A stretch of DNA of 64,000 bases from Struthio camelus (GCF_040807025.1 NC_090943.1:137527950-137591949); one strand, 5' to 3'. Positions 23,452-35,156 are shown, counted from the first letter of the stretch. The notes: generated by a model from the sequence alone, not told the origin. A program made the numbers and translations.

Positions 23452-24820
23452 TCACACGTCGGGGTAGCCGCAGTAGTAGACGGCGCTGCTGGCGTCCGAC
23501 ACGGCCGACGACACGGGCCCCGCGCCCTCGGCCGCCGGCAGCCCCGCGGCGTCGTGGCCCGCGAAGGGCAGCCCCAGCTCGGGCTTGCAGGCGAAGTGCA
23601 GGTACTGCTCGAACTCGGTGCGGTCCACCTCGCCCAGCAGCTCGTCCTGCGGCAAGTGCTCCAGCTGCTCCCGGCACTGCGCCGCCTCGGGCGGCGGCGA
23701 CGGCTGCCCGCCCGCCACCGCCGGCGGCGGGCGCCCCGCGCCCGGCGGCTGGCACATCTGCCCGTAGTAGGCGTGCAGCGGCGCCTGGCAGCCCAGCAGC
23801 CCCGGCAGCGAGCCGCCCGGCCCCAGGGGCTCGCCGGGCGGCAGGTGCCGCCGCAGCGCGGCGCCCGCCGGGCTCTCGGCCGCCGCCGCCGCCGCCGGCG
23901 CGTACTCGGCCGCCGGGTGCGGCGGGTAGCTGTAGGGCACCAGCGCGCACTCCTCCTGCAGCCCCGCCGCGAAGAAGGGCGCCTCGCTCTCCGCCGCGTC
24001 CAGCGGCGACGGGTCCGGCGTCGGCAGGCTGTAGCCGTCGAAGGCGGCGCCCAGCGGCGGACAGTCCCGGTAGTGGCCCACGGCCGGCGGCAGCGCGCCC
24101 GGCCCCGCCGCGTAGCCCTGCTCGGCGTAGGGCAGGCCCAGGCTCTCCACGCACATCCTGCCGCCGCCGCCGCCGCTGCCCTCGCTGCCCAGCCCGGGCC
24201 CCGCCGCCTCCGCCAGGCCGTGCTGCAGGAAGCCGCTCTCCACGCGCTTCAGGCGCTTCACCTGCTTCCGCCGCCGCGGCCGGTACTTGTAGTTGGGGTG
24301 GTCCTGCATGTGCTGCACCCGCAGCCGCTCCGCCTCCTCCACGAACGGCCGCTTCTCCGCCAGCGACAGCGCCTTCCACGATTTACCTGCGCCCACACGC
24401 ACCGTCAGACCGGCCGGCTCCGACCGACCCGCCCGCCTCGCCCCGGCCCGGCCCGGCCCGGCGCGGCGCCCCCCGCTCCCGCCCCGCGCCGCCCCCGGCC
24501 CTCCGCGCCCGCCCGCGCTCACCCAGCATCTTGCTGAGCTCGGCGTTGTGCAGGTCCGGGTTCTGCTGCGCCAGCCGCTTGCGCTCGTCCTTCGCCCACA
24601 CCATGAAGGCGTTCATGGGCCGGCGGATCCGCGACTCGCTCTTGCTCCGGCCGCCCGCCGCCCCCGACGGCGCCGCCTCGCTCTTCGCCTTCGCCTCGCC
24701 CAGGGGGCTCAGCGACTCTGCCCAGGGGCACGGGCCCATGGCCGGCATCATGATGGGCAGCGAGCACCGCCCCTGCGCCTGGTCGTCGCTGCTGGCATAG
24801 CCCGCATCGGGGCTGCTCAT
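23452..24820 (-). CDS. SOX17: SOX17, copy B (middle copy, mosaic of A and C)
   Basis: Complete 410-residue SOX17 in two exons: exon 1 24523-24820, exon 2 23452-24386, with the same G|GTGAGC donor and GCAG acceptor as copy A. The HMG box is at residues 66-136, the beta-catenin motif [11 protein letters not shown] at 354-364 and the terminal YYCGYPDV is present. The protein is the same as copy C and differs from copy A only at residue 321 (Pro here, CCG; Ala in A, GCG). Both sides of this copy are spacer DNA: its 3' UTR comes from the first spacer and its upstream DNA from the second. Its 5' UTR has the short first GCC tract of copy C and the short second GCC tract of copy A. It may be functional, but it is also the copy most likely to be created by an assembly loop. 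Confidence 0.95.
24387..24522 (-). other. SOX17 copy B intron (136 bp)
   Basis: GT-AG intron with the same length and boundaries as in copies A and C, splitting the glycine codon at residue 100 within the HMG box. Confidence 0.92.
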
Positions 24821-25111
24821 CTCGGGACGGCCGCGCCGCCGCCCCCGACGGCGCCGCCGCCGCCGCCACTCGCCCGCCCGCCGCGCCGAGAGCTCCGCAC
24901 GGGGCCGCGGGACGGGCTCGGCGCTCGGGCCCCGCTCACTGCGGCCGCTGTCCGGGCCGAGCCCTATTTGAGCAGCGGCGCGGCCAATGGGGCCGCGGGG
25001 GCGGGCGCGCCGCGGGAAGGTGGCGGCGGCGGCGGCGGCTCCCGGCGCGGCGCGGGGCGGCCCCTCCCGGCGCGGCCGGCACCTGAGCAGGTCGCGGCGC
25101 CGGCGCGGGCG
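24821..25111 (-). promoter_or_regulatory. SOX17 copy B 5' UTR and proximal promoter
   Basis: Same arrangement as copy A, with the TATA-like CTATTTGAGC at 24964-24973 and the inverted CCAAT box at 24984-24990. The first GCC tract is six bases shorter than in copy A. The A-like spacer continues upstream. Confidence 0.65.
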
Positions 25112-26422
25112 CTGCTGCTGCCGCCCCGCGCTCAGCGGCTCGGACCTGTGTCCGCTTAACCAGTGGCCCCGTGGTGACAGCGCGGTGATGCTTGGATGCA
25201 GCCTCGCCGGTGCCGAGTTGCCAGCCGCCACTACGTAATACGGTTGAGAAGGGAAGATTTCTTTCCGTGTGAAAAGAGTCTCCGTGTTTTGTGAATAATT
25301 TTTGCTACTATCCGGCTGCCATGATTGTCAGGGTTGTCCTGATAAATGGAGCCCTCTCCACTGGGTTATAATTCTCCCTTTTTGAGCTTTCTAGTATTTG
25401 ATTGTATTTCCAGTCGTATCAATAGCCCTGTTTTTCATTACCTCGGAAGGTATTCTATTACTGTAACATTTCATGCTGGATGAATGCACATAAAAAAGTG
25501 CATCCTAATGAATCAAAAGTGTGTTTTGCTCATAAAAGAGCAACGAGCAATCTGCAACCTTCGGCTTGGCTTGAAGTGCATTTGTTGCACCATTTTGTCA
25601 CGTAGCATAACCATACAACCTGAAAATATCCATGCATTCATGACATGACATTCTTATTTATATAAAAACAGTGGGCAGCTACCCAAAAAAAAAAAAAAAG
25701 AAGAAGAAGAAGAAGAAGAATTAGCCTTTAGCTAATTAAGTTAGCCAAACAGTTAAGGATTACGTCTTTTTTCCACAATAAAATGTTATTTTCTTTGTCG
25801 GCTTTTTTGTGCCTGGCACCTCGGACGACAGAGCTCTCTAGACACTTGCCACCATGTGCACTGTCTGTATGTATCTATATGTACCATGATGTATGCATGA
25901 CTTGGCTGGAGCCCCAAAATCCTCCGGTCAGGTACCTGTGATGGGAATATTTCCCGAAAATACTCGTGCCGTTAGGGAACCTATTTTCTTTTCTCGACAG
26001 ACAAATACGGGGATTACTTAAGCCGTCTTATAACTTTTTACTCTGTGCGTCTGCGTTTGTGTTTCATTTCAAGCCCAAGATTAAATAATTTTGTGTAATT
26101 CTTAACAAAGAGTGACATTTAAATAAGATACTTAGTCCTTAATCTTCCACATGAAGTATGTAGCTATGAACCCGAAAAAAAACTATAAATGTTTGCTGGA
26201 GGGGAAAGGGTCTGGGGTTGCAATACACACCCGAGGAATGATCAAGGCTAGTGGTCATTTAATGATAATGGTGCTGATCTGAGTTTGACAGATGTTATCG
26301 AAATCCGTTCACACAGAAATTAATTGAACGTAGTTATATTAAAAGCCCTTGAACTGTAGGAAAGAAGTATTTTTTCGGGAAAGAAGTGTATTCTTTAGAC
26401 ACATACTTTAAATTTCCCCAAA

Positions 26423-26943
26423 ATACAAAGACGCGGCCGCTCCCTTCTCTGTTCTGCAGGAGAGTAGGTCCTTAAAGAAAATGTCTACATCCTCAAAGAT
26501 AAGGGGGGGTGGGTTGTCTGTCTTACAACTTTGCAGGCTTTTAGTGGGATAACTTGCGTATGGAGGTGGATTACGCTGCTCTTCTCCTGTGCTCGCACTG
26601 CGATCCCGTCCTCTCATTTTCCGCTTTGATTTGACCGTGCTCCTGCACCTTCCGTGCCCGGTTTTCTCGCTGCCGCGACAACTCCAGTACGGGAGAAACG
26701 GCAGGGGAAAGTGGACGTTTTGGCAGAGGCACAGAGAGGCCGCGGCGGACTCTTGTCGCCGGGACGACAGCAGGCGAGAGCTGGCAGCCGCGACGGGCAG
26801 TGGATCGCCGCGATCCGCCGCCGGGGCCGGCGAATTCCGCACCCCAAGGCTGTGCCCGCTGAATCAACCGCAGTTAAACCTCAAATGAGAGTCAGCTGCC
26901 CCTTTCGGGAGCGCCTGCATGCTGCAGAGATGGGTGCAAAATA
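26423..26943. promoter_or_regulatory. GC-rich, CpG-rich island upstream of SOX17 copy B
   Basis: Duplicate of the island at 16380-16900. Possible upstream promoter or non-coding exon, inferred only from composition and position. Confidence 0.45.
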
Positions 26944-27516
26944 TTTGGGTAGGAGCTCACCGTCTCATGAACGCGCTGCTCATTTTCCTCAGCAGACAGA
27001 AACGAGCAATATGTCAAACGAGTCAAACCATAGTTGGAAATACAGAAAGCAAGCACCTTTCGCGAGCTGGGGTCATATCATGTAATTCATTCACAACACG
27101 CAGCTTGTAAAAACTTGACCAGTATTATTTTATAGGGCATTACAGCAGCTGTTTATAGGGCTTTAAAGCAGCTGTACATCGATAACATGGTGATGACAGA
27201 ACATTATCACCATGTGCAGCGTCCCCGACTATTATTGATTTCCAAACGCGAAAACAGATATTAAGCAACAAAAAATAAAAGATTTTGGGAGCGGGGGTAA
27301 ATACATCACAAACCATCTCCTCAAAAAAAAAAAAGTGACTTTAAAATAAGTTTTTGAAGTTCTACACTATAAACATAGGATTACACATGGTCGCCAGTCT
27401 TGGGTCGCCATAAGTGCTTATAGAGTACCACGACTCTTGAAGTGAGATCCTGAGTGAGAACATGTCATCAATTACTGTTGACAGCAATGGGAGCAGATGT
27501 CTGTACATAGTTCTTT

Positions 27517-28304
27517 AACCTCCTGAAGTTCAACAAAGGCAAGTGCAGGGTCCTGCACCTAGGGAGGAATAACCCCACTCAGCAGTACAGGCTGGGGGTT
27601 GACCTGCTGGAAAGCAGCTCTGCAGAAAAGGACCTGGGGGTCCTGGTGGACAACAACTTGACCATGAGGCAGCAATGTGCCCTTGTGGCCAAGAAAGCCA
27701 ATGGTCTCCTGGGCTGCATTAGGCAGAGTGTTGCCAGCAGGTGGAGGGAGGTGATCCTGCCCCTCTACTCAGCCCTGGGGAGGCCTCACCTGGAGCACTG
27801 TGTCCAGCCCTGGGCTCCCCAGTACAAGAGAGACATGGCACTACTGGAGAGAGTCCAGCGGAGGGCTACCAAGATGATGAAGGAGCTGGAGCATCTCTCC
27901 TATGAGGAAAGGCAGAGAGAGCTGGGCCTGTTGAGCCTGCAGAAGAGAAGACTGAGAGGGGAATCTCATCAATGTGTACAAGTATCTGAAGAGAGGGTGT
28001 CGAGAAGATGGAGGTATACTCTTCTCTTTGGTGCCCAGTGACAGCACAAGAGGCAACGGGGAAAAACTGGAACACAAGAAGTTCTATCTGAACATGAGGA
28101 AAAACTTCTTTGCTGTGAGGGTGATGAACATTGGGACAGGTTGCCCAGAGGGGTGGTGGAGTCTCCTTCATTGGAGATATTCAAAACCCACCTGGACGTG
28201 ATCCTGGGAAATGCAAGGTCTAGAGGACCTTGCTTGAGCAGGGAGGTTGGACTAGATGATCTCTAGAGGTCCCTTCCAACCTCAACCGTTCTGTGATTCT
28301 GTGA
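27517..28304 (+). mobile_element. CR1 retrotransposon fragment in spacer S (second copy)
   Basis: Duplicate of the CR1 at 17474-18261, with the same 5' truncation, the same frameshifts and the same 3' terminus. It arose by duplication of the spacer, not by a separate insertion. Confidence 0.95.
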
Positions 28305-31300
28305 CGAGACAGATGAAACAAATTATTTCTCTTTTTCTTACATGAGTGTCATAGCCTGTCATTTCACAATCTAGGAACTGTTTGTTGCCGCAAACAATCA
28401 TTTTCCTTTTTCGGAAGGTTTGCAGTTTGAGTTTTTTGTGCGTTGTTTTTTTTTTTCCCAAGTCAATGAATAACACCAAAAATAGATTCAGCAGCATCCA
28501 AATGAAGAGAAGTCATGCAATCAGCACTAGAAATGAGCAGAAATATATGGATGGTTTTGCTCTGGGCCAAGATTCAGAAGATTTTAATTGAATTCTTGGT
28601 AATGCCATGGGCCTCCTGTGAGTTCCCGAGTAAATCGTTCAGGCAAAAAGTACACAAACACAAGTGACCAAAAAGTAGCAGTCTCCTAGGTCCCTGATTG
28701 ATCAGTGCACTAACTCTGTTAGGTATGAAGACAGTTACTTTATGTAAGAGCCTCGGTTCAAACATACAGAAAGTTCAAACATACAGAAGGTAAGAGGCAA
28801 CCATCCTCATTTTATAGACAGAAAGCTGAAGTAGGGTGATTTTAGGTCCAATCTTGTAAGCATGTAATTATTTAACACAATAACGTTGTGTTATTTACGT
28901 CTCTGTTTAACGTTAAGCATATATAGGCATGTAAGTAGTGGATTCTAAAGTCCTGTTCATAATTAAAAGTCCATGGTCAGGCCCTCGAGCTCATTAACAC
29001 CTAAGTAAAAATGTGAGGAAGTATCTGCACCGAATGGCTGGACAATTACAACTAAATTTGACAGAAGGTTTCAACGAAAATTGAAGTCCCTAAGCTTTCC
29101 GTGGAACTGAAGCTTTTAGACTCTCTGTTAGGCCTCTCTTCCACAGTACAGGCTAGAAAGAGCAGGTCTTGCGGGGTGCAAGTAGAGCCACAGGAGACAT
29201 GAGAAGAGAGCCGCAGGGGAGGCAGGACAGTAATCATCAACAGGTTATTGTAACCCCGGGGACCCTGCACAGGCCTCCCGGGTCCCACCAGCCATTTCAG
29301 CACCATGCTGCTTTAATTTAGACTTGTCGCAAGGTTGCAAACGACCTGTCGGTGTCACCTACGCTAGCTCTTACCGTGCTGTTTACACTAGCGCAGGGTA
29401 ACTGTGTATACAAATTTGCTAGGGGGTCGCTTTGGCCTGTGGATATAATTATTCCTTCCTGTGTGGCTTGTTGTACTTCTCAGTACACTTTCCGGTGTGG
29501 ACATGCTAAAAGTGGGATTTTTATACATCTTTTCACAGGCAATGCAAACTGCGGGACAAAGGAGGAACATATTTATTCCAAAATAAGAATGCAGACGCCA
29601 TGTAAACAAATAAAACTTTTCTACAGGCAGAAAATCTGCAGCAGCACTCCATGCTAACTTTTCTGTGCATTACTATTTTCCTGTGCTAGGAGCTTGCCCA
29701 ATTTGAAAAACACAGCTATCAGAAACGGAGAAAAACCCGATGAGTTAATGCTGTTATTTCAGAGCACAAGACTGCTGTTTCCTGATATTTCCAGTCCCAG
29801 TTACTCTCGAATAGCGAGTGCTTTTATTTTCCACTGGTGATTCTTTTCTCATCATCTGCCCTGTAAAGACAAACCTTAAGGGGTATATATATATATATAT
29901 ATATACAGATATTTGGTCTAGACTAGGCCTACTTACTTTTTCTACTACAGATTTACTTAAATAGCTGTAGGAACAGAGAACACAAAAAGAAGGAAGCTCC
30001 TACGACTCCGGTGCGACCACTATGTAAGGGCGTTGACTGGGTTAGTAATGACCAGGATCTAAGGACCTCTTGAAATACGATAAATTAGCTTACTGGTAAG
30101 GGAGGTGGCGGGAGAGCTGAATACCTTTTGGGCGAAAGTAGCCTCAGGAAGCTGTACAGAGTATTCACCGTCACTGTGACAGCTATCCTGAAGGACCTGG
30201 CTTGCTAATGCTATTGTTTAACTGGCGATTGGCTTTTTGGGCAAGGTTAGAGAGCAGCGGCACATCCGCTTATATGGCTGCCCTATACTGTGGCAGATAA
30301 AAATATAAAGATTTGACATTGCAAAATCTCTCTTTTTCCAAGATCCTAGACTTTCTTTTTTTTTCTTTTTATGATGTTTAACCATTAAAAATGTGACATT
30401 GCCCTGTGACTTTTGTAAAGAGTAAACCATAACCACTAAGAAAAGAGTAGAAAAGATTTTCAAGAAGACATTTAATATATGTAACCTGTCAGGAACATGA
30501 CGGCAGTAGCAGATCCCGAGTCTGACAGGACACCAGAGTGAAGATGCATTAAGGCACCTTGATCTGTTGGAAACATTTTACAGCCGTCTCCACAGCCTCC
30601 ACAGCAGGTAGTAACTATTTGCATGGCTCGACCGCCAGAACCACTCTAGATTTTTCGGACAATCACTGCGAAAGAAAATGAACTCCGTTTTGGGGTCCCT
30701 TTTTAATAGTCGACTTTCACAGGTACTCATGAGATGTGAAGACAGTTTGAAGTTTTCAAAAGGCCTACGGGTCAGTTTTGGGGGTATAACAATAACAATC
30801 TGAGAAGTTTTCTCGAAAATTGGACTCGAACAGGGCTTTAGAAAATTCTTCTCTGAGTATATTGGCCGTGCATAAGCCCAGCCAATTTTAGAGAAGGTTC
30901 AGATAACGCTCATTCACGGGGCGGGGGGGGGGGGGGGGGGGAAGCGACACTCTTACTCGAGACACACCCAAGGAAAACAATATTCCTTAGATTTCAGTAT
31001 TCAAAAACTCTAGATGATGGTTAGAGATGGTGAGATCTTGTATATCACGGGTTAATGAGAAAGATAATCGGACTTTTAAAATGTAGACACATTAGTACCG
31101 TACACCGCCTGGCACAGGACTGCTTCGCTGGTTAACGCTTCTTCCAAAACCTTTAAATATATTTAACATGATTCATTGACAACGACTCCAGGCATTATTA
31201 TAAATATCGAGTAGAACTCCTTCAAGCGTCGTCAGGAACTCGCCTACAGTTTCAAAGTTCGCTTAAGCTTTCCATTCCCTTCGAGTCTGGAGCAGTGGGA

Positions 31301-33111
31301 GTGGGGGAAAGGAGAGAGGATGGGAACAAAACCTGCACATATTGAAAAATAACAAGAGATTGTGATCACACTTGCCAAAAGTATAATAATGTCTTATTCC
31401 CCTCTCCCCAAAAGAAGTGATTTTCCTCTAGAAAGTCATGAACGTGCGAGAAAAAGGTAAAATGAATTTAATTTAATCCTGTATGTTAAAACCGTATAAT
31501 AAAAGGAAACTCAACCGGTATACAACCATTACTTCTCAGGCACAATTTAGTCGGTATATCTATGCTTAGAAATGTTATGAAATTACTATTAACCGTCCAT
31601 AACACTAACGGGACTTTCTCAATGAGGCTCCAGATATTTTTCTGTATATACTGTACTGTGGGACAGACCTCAGCAAATTCATATCATAAACAGAATATAT
31701 ATAAAAATTGTTCCACATTACAGTATCACAAAGATATCTAGTGTCTTTGTTCTGAGGTATGTCATTACCGAATATATCATTTATCCCGTGCACAGAGAGA
31801 ACAAGAGTGAAGAGAATGGTGGAATGGATGTTCTAAGTACATATGGAAGCTTGAAGACTATTTGAAAACTAAACTGGGAGGATCAAGAAACTAGAGGGTA
31901 GACTATTTTACAGAACAAGAAGGTTTTAAGTGTATTTTAACTCAAGACTCACTAATAGTATACAGTTACATATTCAATTTTTGCTAACATATCTTGTTTA
32001 GGCTATGATTGAAACACATTGATTACGTCAGCTTGTATCTGGGTCTGTGTATGCTATTTTATCTTCCACCGATAAAAACAAAAGCCTATTTAAATGTAAT
32101 TTAAAAATGCAACGGATTTGATTTCCCTTTCTGAGGAAAGACAGGTTAATCATTGGGCAAGTCTGCCACTTCTACCTCAGCTCCCTCCCCCCAGGATTCT
32201 GTTTCGCCGCTTTTATCTTAGCAAGTAAACGACCTACATGACTATTCCCCTCTGATTCAACACAATGAATTTATCAATTCCACTCCACAGCTTGAATCAG
32301 TCCTACCATTTAAATGAAACCCCTTTTCCACTACAGATGCTTAAGGGCAAAAGACATGCTTCTCAGTCACAAAGGTATTTCGATCGATAGTCAAAATGTG
32401 ATAGGACAATATCAAAACTCAAAAAGAATTTCTTCGGAAAAAAAGACCCTGAAAATGTAAGCTTTAATGTATTACTGTGATTTGGTGTTAGCGCAATCTA
32501 GTGATGGTAGGCCTCCGGCCTTTAGACGTGCATAACTAAATTCTACATCAACTTTGAACCCCAAGTTACTGGTATTATTTTCCACAGAAGAGATCTGGTA
32601 TACCTTTACACCCCTGCAATGAAGGCAGGTATTTGAACATGAAACTCCCTCCAGGGAATTAGATTTGCTTTAGTTAGCACTTACTCTGACATTTGAGCAA
32701 GGTACTGTTCTTAATGGCATCCAATGGTACCACGATTATCCTAAAAAGCATACTCAAATTCTAATGTAATTCAGTCAGGGCTTTCTTAGCTTCCTTCTGC
32801 ACTTCGAAAAAAAAAAAAAATAGATTGCTCCATTCTTTTAAATTCAGTCCTATCAATCAATCACCTAAAAAGTCACCTACTAAAGTTTGGAAAATCATCT
32901 TTCCAGTAGTCGGGAGTAAACAGTTTCCGGTCACTAGAAGTTTTGTTCATAAATTGAGCAGGACAGATGGAAGGAGAAAGGGATTATGGCCACAGAAATA
33001 CTCTTCGGTGTGACAGCTTGTCCTTGGTACAAGGGACTCCAGGAAAATAACTTTAAACAGCAGTAGATATACAATGGACGATATCTCTGTGCGGGGATAT
33101 CAACGACCAGT

Positions 33112-33493
33112 TTTATTATTTTCCCTTTATTTGTAAAAGTGCAAAATTATTCTGTACAAACCTAACATATAAAAACCCAGCATTCTGTACAAGATTACAA
33201 AAGCATAAGGATCTGTAACAAGATCTCAGAAATTAGATTCCAAGTATGCAACTAGGATCAACGTTTCAAGATTCCACAGCAGGAACAGTTTTACATGTCA
33301 CTGTAGGACAGAGATGGCTCGACCTGCACCACCTGGAAAACAAGACGGTGGGTCGCCTCTTCAAACCTCGAGTAGTTCACTGATACCCTGTCAGTTCTCA
33401 AGATTCAAATAAATTACATAAATAGGAGCGGGGCCGAGCGCTTCGCTGGCAGTCCGTGCCGTGCCGTGCCGCGCCGCGCCGCGCGCCGAGGCC
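33112..33493 (-). promoter_or_regulatory. SOX17 copy C 3' UTR with two polyadenylation signals
   Basis: AATAAA hexamers on the minus strand at 33126-33131 and 33112-33117, matching the copy B 3' UTR. Provided by the end of the second spacer. Confidence 0.6.
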
Positions 33494-34862
33494 TCACACG
33501 TCGGGGTAGCCGCAGTAGTAGACGGCGCTGCTGGCGTCCGACACGGCCGACGACACGGGCCCCGCGCCCTCGGCCGCCGGCAGCCCCGCGGCGTCGTGGC
33601 CCGCGAAGGGCAGCCCCAGCTCGGGCTTGCAGGCGAAGTGCAGGTACTGCTCGAACTCGGTGCGGTCCACCTCGCCCAGCAGCTCGTCCTGCGGCAAGTG
33701 CTCCAGCTGCTCCCGGCACTGCGCCGCCTCGGGCGGCGGCGACGGCTGCCCGCCCGCCACCGCCGGCGGCGGGCGCCCCGCGCCCGGCGGCTGGCACATC
33801 TGCCCGTAGTAGGCGTGCAGCGGCGCCTGGCAGCCCAGCAGCCCCGGCAGCGAGCCGCCCGGCCCCAGGGGCTCGCCGGGCGGCAGGTGCCGCCGCAGCG
33901 CGGCGCCCGCCGGGCTCTCGGCCGCCGCCGCCGCCGCCGGCGCGTACTCGGCCGCCGGGTGCGGCGGGTAGCTGTAGGGCACCAGCGCGCACTCCTCCTG
34001 CAGCCCCGCCGCGAAGAAGGGCGCCTCGCTCTCCGCCGCGTCCAGCGGCGACGGGTCCGGCGTCGGCAGGCTGTAGCCGTCGAAGGCGGCGCCCAGCGGC
34101 GGACAGTCCCGGTAGTGGCCCACGGCCGGCGGCAGCGCGCCCGGCCCCGCCGCGTAGCCCTGCTCGGCGTAGGGCAGGCCCAGGCTCTCCACGCACATCC
34201 TGCCGCCGCCGCCGCCGCTGCCCTCGCTGCCCAGCCCGGGCCCCGCCGCCTCCGCCAGGCCGTGCTGCAGGAAGCCGCTCTCCACGCGCTTCAGGCGCTT
34301 CACCTGCTTCCGCCGCCGCGGCCGGTACTTGTAGTTGGGGTGGTCCTGCATGTGCTGCACCCGCAGCCGCTCCGCCTCCTCCACGAACGGCCGCTTCTCC
34401 GCCAGCGACAGCGCCTTCCACGATTTACCTGCGCCCACACGCACCGTCAGACCGGCCGGCTCCGACCGACCCGCCCGCCTCGCCCCGGCCCGGCCCGGCC
34501 CGGCGCGGCGCCCCCCGCTCCCGCCCCGCGCCGCCCCCGGCCCTCCGCGCCCGCCCGCGCTCACCCAGCATCTTGCTGAGCTCGGCGTTGTGCAGGTCCG
34601 GGTTCTGCTGCGCCAGCCGCTTGCGCTCGTCCTTCGCCCACACCATGAAGGCGTTCATGGGCCGGCGGATCCGCGACTCGCTCTTGCTCCGGCCGCCCGC
34701 CGCCCCCGACGGCGCCGCCTCGCTCTTCGCCTTCGCCTCGCCCAGGGGGCTCAGCGACTCTGCCCAGGGGCACGGGCCCATGGCCGGCATCATGATGGGC
34801 AGCGAGCACCGCCCCTGCGCCTGGTCGTCGCTGCTGGCATAGCCCGCATCGGGGCTGCTCAT
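33494..34862 (-). CDS. SOX17: SOX17, copy C (copy with unique upstream DNA)
   Basis: Complete 410-residue SOX17: exon 1 34565-34862, exon 2 33494-34428, 136-bp GT-AG intron. N-terminus [13 protein letters not shown] box 66-136, Ala run 264-269, Pro at 321, [11 protein letters not shown] at 354-364, terminal YYCGYPDV. Protein the same as copy B. This copy keeps the right flank, including a CpG island about 3.6 kb further upstream, so it is the copy whose upstream regulatory DNA is not duplicated in this window. Its 5' UTR has one extra GCC unit in the second tract compared with A and B. Confidence 0.96.
34429..34564 (-). other. SOX17 copy C intron (136 bp)
   Basis: GT-AG intron with boundaries matching copies A and B, splitting glycine 100. 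Confidence 0.92.
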
Positions 34863-35156
34863 CTCGGGACGGCCGCGCCGCCGCCCCCGACGGCGCCGCC
34901 GCCGCCGCCGCCACTCGCCCGCCCGCCGCGCCGAGAGCTCCGCACGGGGCCGCGGGACGGGCTCGGCGCTCGGGCCCCGCTCACTGCGGCCGCTGTCCGG
35001 GCCGAGCCCTATTTGAGCAGCGGCGCGGCCAATGGGGCCGCGGGGGCGGGCGCGCCGCGGGAAGGTGGCGGCGGCGGCGGCGGCTCCCGGCGCGGCGCGG
35101 GGCGGCCCCTCCCGGCGCGGCCGGCACCTGAGCAGGTCGCGGCGCCGGCGCGGGCG
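34863..35156 (-). promoter_or_regulatory. SOX17 copy C 5' UTR and proximal promoter
   Basis: TATA-like CTATTTGAGC at 35009-35018 and inverted CCAAT box at 35029-35035 within CpG-rich DNA. The shared promoter block extends about 120 bp upstream of the CCAAT box before copy-specific DNA begins. Confidence 0.65.

Larger units (their letters stand above)
23360..33401. repeat. Tandem repeat unit B (10,042 bp): SOX17 copy B plus spacer
   Basis: Second period of the array, composed of gene block 23360-25111 and spacer 25112-33401. It is seven bases shorter than unit A: six from a GCC tract in the 5' UTR and one from the poly-A run at 32807-32820. Confidence 0.95.
25112..33401. repeat. Spacer S, second copy (8,290 bp), upstream of SOX17 copy B
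   Basis: Duplicate of 15069-23359. Every structure recurs at a constant offset of 10,043 bases (10,042 after the poly-A run): the GAA microsatellite, GC island, hairpin, CR1 with its frameshifts, TA tract, poly-G and 3' UTR. The only difference I found is 14 instead of 15 A at 32807-32820. Confidence 0.92.
33402..35156. repeat. Partial repeat unit C (1,755 bp): SOX17 copy C gene block only
   Basis: Third, truncated period. It starts at GATTCAAATAAATTACATAA as in the other units. It follows them through the gene and promoter to 35156, where it leaves the spacer sequence. The exit is not perfectly sharp: after a 3-base difference, patches such as CTGCTGCT and CCGCCCCGCG still match up to about 35185, then similarity stops. 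Confidence 0.93.

Noticed and set aside
17474-28304. The two CR1 fragments in the spacers as the breakpoints of the duplication
   Set aside because: They lie inside the spacer at the same offset, not at the array boundaries, which fall at 13311 and 35156 at the edges of the SOX17 block.
13311-35156. Three copies as SOX7, SOX17 and SOX18, the three SoxF paralogues
   Set aside because: All three encode practically the same protein with SOX17-type N-terminus and C-terminus. SOX7 and SOX18 are unlinked, diverged genes in vertebrates.
13311-35156. Retrogene origin of the extra SOX17 copies
   Set aside because: Each copy keeps the intron and the promoter, has no poly-A tail at its end, and the spacer is duplicated as well.
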